NCBI RefSeq assembly: GCF_021654655.1
Contig: NZ_AP025225.1
Span: 304,001 to 368,000 of the forward strand
Length of the DNA stretch: 64,000 bases
Reading direction: 5' to 3'
Origin: Candidatus Hydrogenosomobacter endosymbioticus
Lineage (GTDB): Bacteria > Pseudomonadota > Alphaproteobacteria > Holosporales > GW7
This document shows, piece by piece, positions 16,508 through 26,590 of the stretch. The notes under the pieces were generated by a model that was not told the DNA's origin, searched no databases, and worked only from the letters and a program-made list of their open reading frames with translations. The position numbers were made by a program, and so were the translations under genes. Numbering within the stretch: position 1 is the first letter of the stretch; each line of letters opens with the position of its first letter.

Positions 16508-17302
16508 ATGAAAAAAATTTCAGCAACACTTCTAGCGCTAATTCTGGCGTCAAACTGCAGCGCGTCAAAATTTTTAGACATGTTTGGCAAAAAAAATAAA
16601 AAACAACCAACAGAGTTAACATATCAACAACAAAAACAAGAAGAAGAAGAAAAACAGCTGAGTCCAAAACAAAATCAGTTAAAAAAAAGAGGAGATGCTC
16701 TTAATCAGATAGCAGACCACTCCAAACAACAGATCGCGCTTTCTGAGCAACTTTTAGAACGCACTAGGCTTTTTAGAGAACAACAACTCGCACAGCAAGA
16801 GCAAGAGAGGCAGGAACAGGTGCAAAATGCCTCTTTCACAGTATTCTGCAAAGACGGAAAGGCCTCTTATATAGTACCAAAAAAATGGCATAAAATAGAC
16901 GTAATCGGGCTTGGCGGACACCCATCTCACCCAGGTATGCTAAACGCTATATCTGCATGCGTAATGCACGGAGGCATCGACATCAACAACGTCATAGACA
17001 ACAAGAACAATATTCCGGTCGCCTCAGAAAAAATAAAAAAAATCCTTGCAGAAAGCGCAAACTATAAGAAAAAAGGAGAAATACAAAACTACCTCAGCCA
17101 GGCCTGCATCATGGCCGCAGCAGAGGGAAACATAAAAGACAAGAGTTCCTTTATGTCCAAAACAAAAACATACAAATGCAGCGGCAGCGGAGCCAGCCTC
17201 AAAGCCGGCGAATGTAACGCCTGCGGAGAGTATTTTTACGGCACGCTCCAACAGTTTCCATCAAGAGTAAGCCATGCTTTTGATGGATATAATTCACAAT
17301 AA
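16508..17302 (+). CDS. Exported orphan protein with six-cysteine domain (paralogue B)
   Basis: A 264-residue protein with a Sec signal (MKKISATLLALILASNCSAS) and then a Gln/Glu/Lys-rich, probably coiled-coil segment (residues about 35-105) where paralogue A carries the NNA repeat. Residues about 109-258 are the same domain as in A: FTVFCKDG, VPKKWHKIDVIGLGGH, SHPGMLN, MHGGID, IPVASEKIKKIL, YKCSGSG and KAGECNAC. All six cysteines align. The DNA over the WHKID motif is almost identical in the two genes, so the duplication or a conversion event is recent. The ATG lacks a Shine-Dalgarno and follows an A-rich leader. The swap of N-terminal spacer while the cysteine domain stays suggests the domain is the working part. 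Confidence 0.8.
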   Translation: MKKISATLLALILASNCSASKFLDMFGKKNKKQPTELTYQQQKQEEEEKQLSPKQNQLKKRGDALNQIADHSKQQIALSEQLLERTRLFREQQLAQQEQERQEQVQNASFTVFCKDGKASYIVPKKWHKIDVIGLGGHPSHPGMLNAISACVMHGGIDINNVIDNKNNIPVASEKIKKILAESANYKKKGEIQNYLSQACIMAAAEGNIKDKSSFMSKTKTYKCSGSGASLKAGECNACGEYFYGTLQQFPSRVSHAFDGYNSQ

Positions 17303-17527
17303 ATGATCGCTAGTAACATATTCAATGCGCATAGTTTCGAATAGGCCAGAGAACTCTGATGTTTATTTCGAGATATGCGCACATCAACAACAACAATCAT
17401 TAGCGCCAATCGCAGCAATTATGATATTATTTTTTTCTCCAGCATAAAAAACACTAAACTCCCGTCTTAGCACAAAAAAATGAAAAAATGTAAAAACAAC
17501 AGACAGTCCCTTACCATTAAAACGCTT

Positions 17528-17556
17528 TTGGATGGCTTTGCATACTATGATATACT
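17528..17556 (+). promoter_or_regulatory. Predicted sigma-70 promoter for lipA
   Basis: A -35 box TTGGAT (17528-17533) and a -10 box TATACT (17551-17556) are separated by 17 bases. Transcription would begin near 17563. The ATG at 17532 falls inside the -35 box, so translation must start further down. Confidence 0.5.
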
Positions 17557-17594
17557 CATACAGAGAGTCTTTATTATCCGAGTTTTATCAATTA

Positions 17595-18515
17595 ATGCGT
17601 TGCGGCAACAAACCAGAATGGCTTAAAGTACGCGTGCGCGCGGATGGCTTCGCGAAAACAACAGAAGCGGCGTGCGCAGGAATCATAACTGTTTGCGCGG
17701 AATCTAAGTGCCCTAATATCAGCGAATGTTGGTCTAGGAAACACGCCGCCTTTATGATTCTGGGCGATACCTGCTCCAGAAGGTGCACATATTGCAATAT
17801 AAAAAAAGGATGCCCTTCGTCTCCTGTCGACCCCAAAGAGCCAGAGAAAATAGCTAACGCTGTTGTAGGACTTGGCTTGAGGCACGTTGTAATAACTTCT
17901 GTAACAAGAGACGATCTTCCAGATGGAGGGGCCAGTGCGTTTCGCGACGTAATAGTTTGTGTGCGCACGTTATCGCCAAAAACAACCATAGAAATTTTGG
18001 TTCCAGACTTCCTAAACAAGCCTGGAGCCCTAGAAATTATAGCGACCGCTGAACCTAATGTTTTTAACCACAACATAGAGACTGTAGAAAGGTTGTTTGG
18101 CATAGTCCGACCAGGAGCAAGTTATAGACATTCCCTAAAGCTACTACAAGAAGCAAAACTGATCATGCCAAAGGTGTTCACAAAATCAGGGCTCATGGTT
18201 GGTCTCGGAGAAACAGATGAGCAAATAGAAGAGACCATATGCGATCTGCGCAAACATCATGTGGATTTCATCACTATAGGACAATATCTTCGACCAAGCC
18301 AAGCCCACGCCCCAGTAGATAGATATCTGTCACCAGCAGAGTTTGAAAACATAAAAAAGCTCTCTATTGAAAAAGGATTTTTAATGGTGTCTGCGTCGGC
18401 CCTAACTCGCTCATCATACCACGCAGATAAAGATTTTGAAAAACTAGTAGCTGCGCGAAGCGGCTTACAAATCTCATCAACTCAAAAAAAATATGGCAGC
18501 TCACTTACAGCCTAA
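17595..18515 (+). CDS. lipA: Lipoyl synthase
   Basis: LipA is a radical-SAM enzyme that inserts two sulfurs into octanoyl groups on lipoyl domains, needed by pyruvate and 2-oxoglutarate dehydrogenases. Two iron-sulfur sites are visible. The auxiliary cluster has C-x4-C-x5-C in CAESKCPNISEC. The radical-SAM cluster has C-x3-C-x2-C in CSRRCTYC. Other family hallmarks are KPEWLKVRV near the N-terminus, TSVTRDDLPDGGA, FNHNIETV and SGLMVGLGE. The longest frame begins at 17532, but that ATG lies in a predicted promoter, so I start at the ATG at 17595, giving about 306 residues, the normal length. lipB and the dehydrogenase genes are not in the window. Confidence 0.93.
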   Translation: MRCGNKPEWLKVRVRADGFAKTTEAACAGIITVCAESKCPNISECWSRKHAAFMILGDTCSRRCTYCNIKKGCPSSPVDPKEPEKIANAVVGLGLRHVVITSVTRDDLPDGGASAFRDVIVCVRTLSPKTTIEILVPDFLNKPGALEIIATAEPNVFNHNIETVERLFGIVRPGASYRHSLKLLQEAKLIMPKVFTKSGLMVGLGETDEQIEETICDLRKHHVDFITIGQYLRPSQAHAPVDRYLSPAEFENIKKLSIEKGFLMVSASALTRSSYHADKDFEKLVAARSGLQISSTQKKYGSSLTA

Positions 18516-18652
18516 CGCATCTCTAAAAACCATGCGCCACCTCAATAACTCGCATCTGTTGGTTCGCATTTATAGCTCAGGTCTGATATTGCAAAAAAAT
18601 CAAACTAAAGGCATATGATATCATTAAGCGCACACGTTATTTTCAAAAAATC

Positions 18653-19090
18653 ATGCGCAATAGCACAATTCAAATAAACAGTGTTCAAGATACAAAAACG
18701 CTCGCATTAAAAATAGCGCGCCTTATAAGCTCTCCATGCGCAGTCTTGCTCAAAGGCCAACTTGGTAGCGGAAAAACTACATTTACAAAATTCCTTCTCG
18801 AAGAGCTAGAAGCCGATACGCAATTTTTCCAAAGCCCAACATTTCCGATAATGCTTCCATATGAATCTGAAAAATTTGGAACATTGTGGCACATAGATCT
18901 ATATAGGATAGAGTCTGAAAGCGACCTGGTTGAACTATATCTTCCGGAAATATTTTCTAAAAACATATGTATAGTGGAGTGGCCGCAAATAGCAGAAAAC
19001 CTTTTTTATGGAACGCGCCGACTATTCGTAGAGTTTTCAATGAATAAAGACGGGACTCGAACTGCCAACGCCGGAGAATTGCCAACCTAG
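18653..19090 (+). CDS. tsaE: tRNA threonylcarbamoyladenosine biosynthesis ATPase TsaE
   Basis: TsaE is the small ATPase that works with TsaB and TsaD to put threonylcarbamoyl on A37 of ANN-decoding tRNAs. The 145 residues show a P-loop LLKGQLGSGKTTFTKFLL, then SPTFPIMLPYE, the Walker B-like LWHIDLYRIES and the IVEWP motif near the C-terminus, all expected for this family. Length is normal. It follows lipA on the same strand after about 140 bases and converges on the M48 protease gene. The tsaB and tsaD partners are elsewhere. Confidence 0.93.
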   Translation: MRNSTIQINSVQDTKTLALKIARLISSPCAVLLKGQLGSGKTTFTKFLLEELEADTQFFQSPTFPIMLPYESEKFGTLWHIDLYRIESESDLVELYLPEIFSKNICIVEWPQIAENLFYGTRRLFVEFSMNKDGTRTANAGELPT

Positions 19091-19118
19091 ATCTAGAATC
19101 ATTTTACCTCTCAAATAC

Positions 19119-20528
19119 TTATCTATAGTCGATGCTGTTTGGCAGAATTTCCATAATCTCTCTTGCGCGTTTATAGTAAACATCGCTTTTTGGCAGCTTT
19201 TTGACAGCTGTTTCTGCTTCCTTTCTTGCCCTATCTATATCTCCGGAAGCAGCATAAAATTCTGCCAAGCACGCACGCATTCTTCCATGATTATTGAGCT
19301 TTCCATATGCCCTTCCCAAAAGCTGCCAAGTGAACGCATCCATATCAGAACCTTTAATAAATAAAACCCGCTCTATGTTTCGTATTGCGGACGAAATATC
19401 GTCTACGCAATTAGACTCTACCATTATCCTAGCGGCTCCTTGTATCATGTACTGGTCAGACCTACGGGATTCGAGAGCCAGTTTAATTTCTCTAATCGCA
19501 TCGTGCATTTTTCCAGCCTCAAAAAGTATTTGCGCTCTAATTTCCTGTATAAATGGTTTATTAAAAGCCCCTCCAGCAGACATTTCAAATTTATTTAGAC
19601 TTTCCAGAGCGCATCTAGTGTTTCCAAGCCTAAAATTAACTATCGCCATCCCATAATTTTTGAAATCTCCATTTACTTTTAGGTTTTGTACGGCCTGCAT
19701 AGCATCTGACACCGGAGAAGTAAACGCTGTAATTTTCGTTTTTATAATTTGAAATAATTGCTCGAAATTTTTTGGTAATTTAGTATTCTTGCTTATGTCT
19801 TTTTGCTCTAAATACGGGTTTTTTTTCATGTGCTGAAGACGTTCGCTGCTGACGGGGTGAGTACGAAAATATATGTTTTGGTCGTCTGACCTCTCTGTCT
19901 TTGCGATATATCCTATGAATCTTTCCAAGCCTGAGGTCGGCCATGAAATTTTCTTGAGAACAGACAAAGCAAATTGGTCAGCCGCAGACTCTTGCATTCG
20001 AGAGAATCCGCACAGAGATAACGAATGCACATCATTCGCCATAATAAATCCCTGCCCCAAAGCGCTAACATCCTTCGTAATGCCAGCTACAACTGCAGCT
20101 ATAAGAATTGGGATTACGCTTTTTGAGCGCGAATTTTTCGCGGCTTCAAGCATTTGTATCGAATGATTGCAAACTATGTGGCCGATTTCATGAGCTAAAA
20201 CACCAATGAGTTCTTCTGCGCATGAAGACTTCTCTATAAGTCCAACATTTATAAATATGTTGGTGTCGGACGCCATAGCGTTAACGTGCGCAGAGTTTAC
20301 GAGAAAAAATTGGATCTTCTGCTTAGTGCCGCTTGCTCTAACCATAGGATCTATGAATAGCTTCAAAACTTCCTGAACTTCAGAGTCTGTAAGTATGTCC
20401 CCGTCTGCAAATTTTATAGGGAAAGTAAAAGCACACCCGTGATAAAACACAACAGAGAAAGCGAAGGCAAAAAAATATGCCACCACCCTACCACAAAAAT
20501 CAGATAATAACTTTTTCACGTTTTCCAT
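19119..20528 (-). CDS. M48 family metalloprotease with TPR-like C-terminal half
   Basis: A 469-residue exported zinc protease resembling the BepA/YfgC group, which works on outer-membrane protein assembly in the periplasm. An N-terminal hydrophobic segment (VVAYFFAFAFSVVFYHGCAF) serves as signal or anchor. The catalytic site is LAHEIGHIVCNHS (HExxH, H113, E114, H117), with the third ligand expected in MQESAADQFAL (the ESAAD motif), followed by FRTHPVSSERLQHM, also characteristic. From about residue 270 onward, helical repeats resemble TPRs, as in BepA. Its 5' end overlaps the end of the DMT transporter gene by 29 bases, so the two are cotranscribed. Confidence 0.9.
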   Translation of the reverse strand: MENVKKLLSDFCGRVVAYFFAFAFSVVFYHGCAFTFPIKFADGDILTDSEVQEVLKLFIDPMVRASGTKQKIQFFLVNSAHVNAMASDTNIFINVGLIEKSSCAEELIGVLAHEIGHIVCNHSIQMLEAAKNSRSKSVIPILIAAVVAGITKDVSALGQGFIMANDVHSLSLCGFSRMQESAADQFALSVLKKISWPTSGLERFIGYIAKTERSDDQNIYFRTHPVSSERLQHMKKNPYLEQKDISKNTKLPKNFEQLFQIIKTKITAFTSPVSDAMQAVQNLKVNGDFKNYGMAIVNFRLGNTRCALESLNKFEMSAGGAFNKPFIQEIRAQILFEAGKMHDAIREIKLALESRRSDQYMIQGAARIMVESNCVDDISSAIRNIERVLFIKGSDMDAFTWQLLGRAYGKLNNHGRMRACLAEFYAASGDIDRARKEAETAVKKLPKSDVYYKRAREIMEILPNSIDYR

Positions 20529-21402
20529 ATTTGACAGATGCCGAAAGCAGAAACACGGCGGTTAGTATAACAAATGATCCTATACCAACCAACACGCTCG
20601 GCACTTCTGAAAATAATAAAAACCCCAAAAGCGCGCTCGCAACAACCCTTATCGACCCAAGGGGCATAAGGAATGTGACATCGGCAACATGCAAAGCCCT
20701 ATTAGCGCCTTCATACGCGCAAGCAGTAAAAATTCCAAGAAAAACAAGCCACCCAACTTGCGTCATCGTTGGCACAGACCAAAATGGCAGACTTAAAGAT
20801 GAAAATACGCATATGCTCATCATAATAAACGCCGTAGTATGGGATGGTGGCATTTTCTGCACAAGATACTTTGACCCAAGGCTTAAAGCACTAAAAAAGC
20901 TCACAGAAATAAGAGGAAGCAATATATAAGCCGCTTTTTGCTCCACAGAAAAATCGATATTCTCTAAACACTGCCCATGAGCAACTATAGCGCCTCCTAT
21001 AATTCCAAGAACTATGGAAGACGCTCGAAGCCAATTAACTCTTTCCTTAAATATAAATATTCCGCCCATAGCCGTGAATATAGATCCAAGAAACCCGAAC
21101 GAGACAACATTCACGACTGGAATATTTTTCATAGAATATCCCCAAGCAGCAAGGCTTATAGAAGCACATAACCCTATTGCAACGCACGCCTTGTTTTTAA
21201 ACAAATGTATTGGCACCGTCCTAGCAATCGGCAGCATAAACAAAAAACCAAACAAAAACTGCAAACAAACTATTTCAAGGACGTAAACTTCCTGCCCAAG
21301 CTTTTTGAGTAGAACGTTCACGCACGCAAAGCTGAGAGAAGAAAAAACCCGCCACATCGCGCCTCGGAAATACAAAGACTTCTTAAAATCAAATGCACTC
21401 AT
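20500..21402 (-). CDS. DMT superfamily (EamA) transporter
   Basis: An integral membrane protein of about 300 residues with about ten hydrophobic segments arranged as two EamA repeats. Signs of the family are the duplicated five-helix layout and the motif FGFLGSIFTAMGGIFIFKERVNWLRASSIVLG cut in two parts: the FKE-R end of repeat one and FLLFSEVPSVLVGIGS of repeat two. Such carriers export or import small metabolites such as amino acids, S-adenosylmethionine or nucleotide-like compounds; Rickettsiales have a SAM importer in this superfamily. I cannot assign the substrate. The frame extends to 21459, but GAAGAGGTG sits just before the ATG at 21402, so I start there. Confidence 0.82.
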   Translation of the reverse strand: MSAFDFKKSLYFRGAMWRVFSSLSFACVNVLLKKLGQEVYVLEIVCLQFLFGFLFMLPIARTVPIHLFKNKACVAIGLCASISLAAWGYSMKNIPVVNVVSFGFLGSIFTAMGGIFIFKERVNWLRASSIVLGIIGGAIVAHGQCLENIDFSVEQKAAYILLPLISVSFFSALSLGSKYLVQKMPPSHTTAFIMMSICVFSSLSLPFWSVPTMTQVGWLVFLGIFTACAYEGANRALHVADVTFLMPLGSIRVVASALLGFLLFSEVPSVLVGIGSFVILTAVFLLSASVKYGKREKVII

Positions 21403-21657
21403 CACTAACACCTCTTCAGAAACTACAGAAACAACACCAGTACCAATATAGCATCTCACAGTACGCCGCTCTGCACGGGGACAAAGCGGACTGATTACTT
21501 TACATCAACCCACCACCAGAACTCCCAATAAACCATTCGCAAATCACACGACGCGCAGGTTTTTATTACTTTACAGTTCGGCGGCTGCGTCACCCACATG
21601 GGTTATACAGTAACCGATTATTACCGTCAATACACCGTATCTCATACAGCGAACAAC

Positions 21658-21694
21658 AAAAAAAGCGGACACAGCACAAACCGCGTCCGCTTTT
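21658..21694 (-). terminator. Terminator of groES-groEL
   Basis: The 10-base arms AAAAGCGGAC (21661-21670) and GTCCGCTTTT (21685-21694) are perfectly complementary around a 14-base loop, with an A tract at 21658-21664 that reads as U's on the minus strand. It lies about 33 bases past the groEL stop. Confidence 0.85.
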
Positions 21695-21726
21695 CGCTTA
21701 AAAATTAATAGCGAAAGTTTTTCGAT

Positions 21727-23722
<1,996 letters not shown>

Positions 23723-23747
23723 ATCCCCTCCTTCCTTCATGTTACTT

Positions 23748-23774
23748 TTAGCACTTTAGCTAAGTGACTGCTAA
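23748..23774 (-). promoter_or_regulatory. CIRCE-like HrcA operator in the groESL leader
   Basis: TTAGCACTT and GACTGCTAA are separated by nine bases, matching the CIRCE inverted repeat TTAGCACTC-N9-GAGTGCTAA with two mismatches. It lies 26 bases upstream of the corrected groES start, between promoter and ribosome-binding site, the standard place for repression by HrcA. The hrcA gene is not in the window. Confidence 0.8.
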
Positions 23775-23775
23775 A

Positions 23776-23804
23776 TAATTACCACATTATGAATGCGTTG
23801 GCAA
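23776..23804 (-). promoter_or_regulatory. Predicted sigma-70 promoter of groESL
   Basis: On the minus strand, TTGCCA (23804-23799) and TAATTA (23781-23776) are 17 bases apart and end directly before the CIRCE-like operator, so a bound repressor would cover the start of transcription. Confidence 0.5.
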
Positions 23805-23994
23805 TAGAAGTTGCAGGGCTATAAAACCGGCCATCTTTACACCCGCCATAGCGCCCCTTCTCTCTTCAGCATAAAACAAAACTCAAAACCACACCTAGAG
23901 CTAAATTTAGGTCAATTTCCACCGCCGCAGAGTTATAAAACCGACCCATATACCGCACAAAGCCATTATTAAACACACCGCCTCCGCGCAAAAC

Positions 23995-24028
23995 AAAAAA
24001 ACCCTGCCACACTCTTCCGCGGGCAGGG
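23995..24028 (-). terminator. Terminator of the exported coiled-coil gene
   Basis: CCCTGCC (24002-24008) pairs with GGCAGGG (24022-24028) around a 13-base loop; the A run at 23995-24001 gives a U tract on the minus strand. It lies about 67 bases past the stop at 24095. Confidence 0.8.
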
Positions 24029-24094
24029 CAACAGGAACCACAGTCTCCTAGGTTTAGAGCTGTATGTTTCCTATTTATCAGTCATAGTTCTTCC

Positions 24095-26089
24095 TTACTT
24101 TTTGTTCTGAGCACCTAAATACGGGTCCTGATCTCTATCGGAACCATATGGCCTTTTAAACTGCTGCCCCTGAGTACCTTGCACTTTATCACTTGGTGCC
24201 TTAACTTTAAGCATCCGATTCGCTTGTGACATAAGTTGATTCGTCTCCGTTTCAGCTCTACCTCTAACCATATCGGCCAATCGCAAGTTTTCCTGTTCCA
24301 ACGAACCGATACGAATCGCCGATTCATTATTGCTCTGTTCTAAAATTGAAGCTCTTTCAGATAACTCGCCATATCGTTGATTAAACGTATTTGACTGTTC
24401 AATAATCTTTCTATCTAAAGCGGCAACATCTTCAAACAACTGCCGTTGAGCGCGTGACAATTCGGCCGAAGTTCCATTAACACTATCCATAGTACCAGAC
24501 AGTCGTTGAATTTTTTTGTCAGTATTATCAAGGTCCATCCTAGCCCGATCAGAAGCAGTTCGATCCCTTTCTAAAGACGCAGCCTCCATTCTTTTCTCAA
24601 ATTCCGTCATTTCCAGGTCTTTCTGCCGTATAAGATCTTCTAGACCTTTAACAGATAAAACAATATACTCATTACATTCCTGTTTAACGTTTTGTAACGA
24701 AGATCCAAACTCGGAAACCCTGCTGTCAATCCCGTCAACCACGCCTCTAATCTCGCCATTGAAAGAAGCCATTCGCTCTTCAAAAGCCTTATAGCGTCCC
24801 TCCAGCTCACGGACTCTTTTGGAATAATCACCATCAAACTTATCGGAAACATTTTTAACCTGAGAGCTAATCTCTTCTTTGAAAGAATTCAAGCTTCCCT
24901 TAAAAAAGGCCTCCATATCTCCCATCTGCTTGCATTTTTCATCATACATAGATTTATATTGGACGCTTAGCCCCTCATACTGTCTGGCTAAATCATCTTT
25001 CTTTTCTACAATTTCCAATCTTCTGATAATGTCTGACGGCAGAACCGCTGAATTCTGCGCGGCAAATTGCTGCGCCATACCATTCTTCTGTTCTTCTGCA
25101 ATCTTCTCAAGATGAGACTTCTGCTGTTTCAAACATCCTATCTCCTTGAGAGACTCTTGCTGCAACGATAACGCGTTATCAAGCTGAGACTTCTGCTGCG
25201 CTAGCATGCTCTCAAGATGAGACTTCTGCTGCGCTAGCATGCTCTCAAGATGAGACTTCTGCTGTTTCAAAGATTCTACCTCCTTGAGAGACTCTTGCTG
25301 ATGCGATAACGCGTTATCAAGCTGAACATTCTGCTGCTCTAGCATGTTCTCAAACTGAACATTCTGCCGCCCGAAACGCTCCCCCCCATCTGCACCTAGT
25401 TTCCGCTGTTGAGAAAACCCAGCTTGAAGACCCCTATCACTACCATCATCCACGATCTCTGCACCAAGACGTTGTTTATCTCCAAAATCCGCGCTGGGAT
25501 GCCCCTTCAGATAACCGCCCTTCTGGCTCATGGGGTTTAAATCTCCAATTTGTTGATCCTGGCTCCACTGGACCAATCGACCATTACCAGCATTTGCACC
25601 TAACGGCTCGCTCTGTAGAAACTGTAGCCTAGAAGATTTATGTCTGCTTTGCGTATCATCATTAACTTTGCTTAAAGTCATAAAAGATTTCGACCGGCCC
25701 GAAACCTTTTCTATTTCTACTGCACGCTGAAAGATATCTCTAATAAACTGAGCAATACCGCCATTTTCTTGCAAAAACACACTAACACCGCCATTAGGAT
25801 CTTTGTAATCCGCCAGAGCTATTGGCAAAATATGACGGGTTTCATCAATCTGGAAACTATCGATATCACCATCGTCAATTTTAGAAAGAGCACTAAAAAA
25901 CGCATCTGAAAAACAGGAGAGCACAACTGATTTTTTATCAGACCCTTTTGATTGGGCAGATCTATCCGCAAACAATTGTCCCGCAGCTTTCCTTAAACTT
26001 TCGCTATTCGGTCCCGCCGCACCAACGCCAGCAAAGCTAAATAAAGCCCCAAAAAGCGCCAACGCTACCGATTTTCTAATCGAATTCAT
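24095..26089 (-). CDS. Large exported coiled-coil protein
   Basis: An orphan of about 664 residues. A Sec signal (MNSIRKSVALALFGALFSFAGVGAAG) is followed by a globular region (about 30-210), then a long coiled coil from about 240 to 630. Residues near 255-340 are made of 11-residue repeats of the form QQKSHLESMLA and a longer unit with QQESLKE, i.e. hendecads typical of a straight or right-handed coiled coil. The C-terminus is basic and Gln/Gly-rich. The frame extends to 26107 only by a TTG whose codons contain GAGGAGG, the Shine-Dalgarno for the ATG at 26089. A secreted or surface fibre-like protein is plausible; no known family is evident. Confidence 0.8.
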   Translation of the reverse strand: MNSIRKSVALALFGALFSFAGVGAAGPNSESLRKAAGQLFADRSAQSKGSDKKSVVLSCFSDAFFSALSKIDDGDIDSFQIDETRHILPIALADYKDPNGGVSVFLQENGGIAQFIRDIFQRAVEIEKVSGRSKSFMTLSKVNDDTQSRHKSSRLQFLQSEPLGANAGNGRLVQWSQDQQIGDLNPMSQKGGYLKGHPSADFGDKQRLGAEIVDDGSDRGLQAGFSQQRKLGADGGERFGRQNVQFENMLEQQNVQLDNALSHQQESLKEVESLKQQKSHLESMLAQQKSHLESMLAQQKSQLDNALSLQQESLKEIGCLKQQKSHLEKIAEEQKNGMAQQFAAQNSAVLPSDIIRRLEIVEKKDDLARQYEGLSVQYKSMYDEKCKQMGDMEAFFKGSLNSFKEEISSQVKNVSDKFDGDYSKRVRELEGRYKAFEERMASFNGEIRGVVDGIDSRVSEFGSSLQNVKQECNEYIVLSVKGLEDLIRQKDLEMTEFEKRMEAASLERDRTASDRARMDLDNTDKKIQRLSGTMDSVNGTSAELSRAQRQLFEDVAALDRKIIEQSNTFNQRYGELSERASILEQSNNESAIRIGSLEQENLRLADMVRGRAETETNQLMSQANRMLKVKAPSDKVQGTQGQQFKRPYGSDRDQDPYLGAQNKK
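25127..25390 (-). repeat. Tandem repeats within the coiled-coil gene
   Basis: A 33-base unit occurs twice in full (25186-25218, 25219-25251) with a third partial copy. It is flanked by a longer direct duplication of about 57 bases (near 25127-25187 and 25268-25324). The unit codes one 11-residue hendecad, so length change would lengthen or shorten the rod without frameshift. Confidence 0.85.
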
Positions 26090-26145
26090 ACCTAAATTCC
26101 TCCTCAAAACACAATTGGCTCACACCATAGCAGCCATTGTAAATT

Positions 26146-26174
26146 GGTATATATGATCACAACTGTTTTGTAAA
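26146..26174 (-). promoter_or_regulatory. Possible promoter of the coiled-coil gene
   Basis: On the minus strand TTTACA (26174-26169) and TATACC (26151-26146) are separated by 17 bases, about 57 bases upstream of the preferred start at 26089. Confidence 0.35.
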
Positions 26175-26555
26175 GAGACTTATAAAAACTTTTTACTTTA
26201 ATTATCTAAGGAGACGCTTTAGTGAACTAGTAAAATCTCCTTGTTAAACCCCAACATACCTCAAAATTCTTCAATATCAATTAGGTTGAGTTCCTTGCTC
26301 CAAAAATCTGTTTTATTGTAAGAAATTCCTAATATCAGGAAAAGGATTTCCAAATTTTCAATTCTACGATACTGAACATCCCGCACCATACCATCGAGCT
26401 CCGCCCACGCGAAACGCATAGAGCAAAAAAAAACCATAGAGGCATGCACGTAGCATAAACATAAAAACAACCAGCTTACCGTACACACCTTGTAGTACAA
26501 ATTTCGAAGCGCTTTCAACCGATTCAGGTCAAAAGAGACGCCGAGCTGTCGACAT

Positions 26556-26584
26556 TTGTTAAAGCTCACGGTTTATGAGATAAT
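26556..26584 (+). promoter_or_regulatory. Predicted sigma-70 promoter of lon
   Basis: TTGTTA (26556-26561) and GATAAT (26579-26584) are 17 bases apart. The expected first transcribed base falls at or next to the GTG at 26591, so the transcript would have little or no leader. Confidence 0.45.
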
Positions 26585-26590
26585 GCTGCC

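Larger units (their letters stand above)
23775..24094. other. Intergenic region between groES and the exported coiled-coil gene
   Basis: Beyond the groESL promoter this stretch holds the terminator of the coiled-coil gene near 23995-24028. I see no open frame of convincing length or codon use, and no tRNA-like structure. Confidence 0.6.
26108..26590. other. Intergenic region between the coiled-coil gene and lon
   Basis: The region holds the divergent promoters of the two flanking genes. A hairpin AAGGAGA/TCTCCTT with a 21-base loop lies at about 26212-26247. A GTG-started minus-strand frame of 102 codons (26569-26261) covers much of it, but it overlaps the lon promoter, lacks a Shine-Dalgarno and resembles nothing I know, so I do not call it a gene. 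Confidence 0.5.

Noticed and set aside
19020..19095. GGGACTCGAAC on the plus strand resembles the T-arm of a minus-strand tRNA
   Set aside because: The flanking bases do not form a T stem, no anticodon arm or acceptor can be drawn, and the bases are the end of tsaE, where the coded residues fit the family.
26261..26569. Minus-strand frame of 102 codons between the coiled-coil gene and lon
   Set aside because: It starts with GTG without a Shine-Dalgarno, overlaps the predicted lon promoter, and its composition resembles no known protein.
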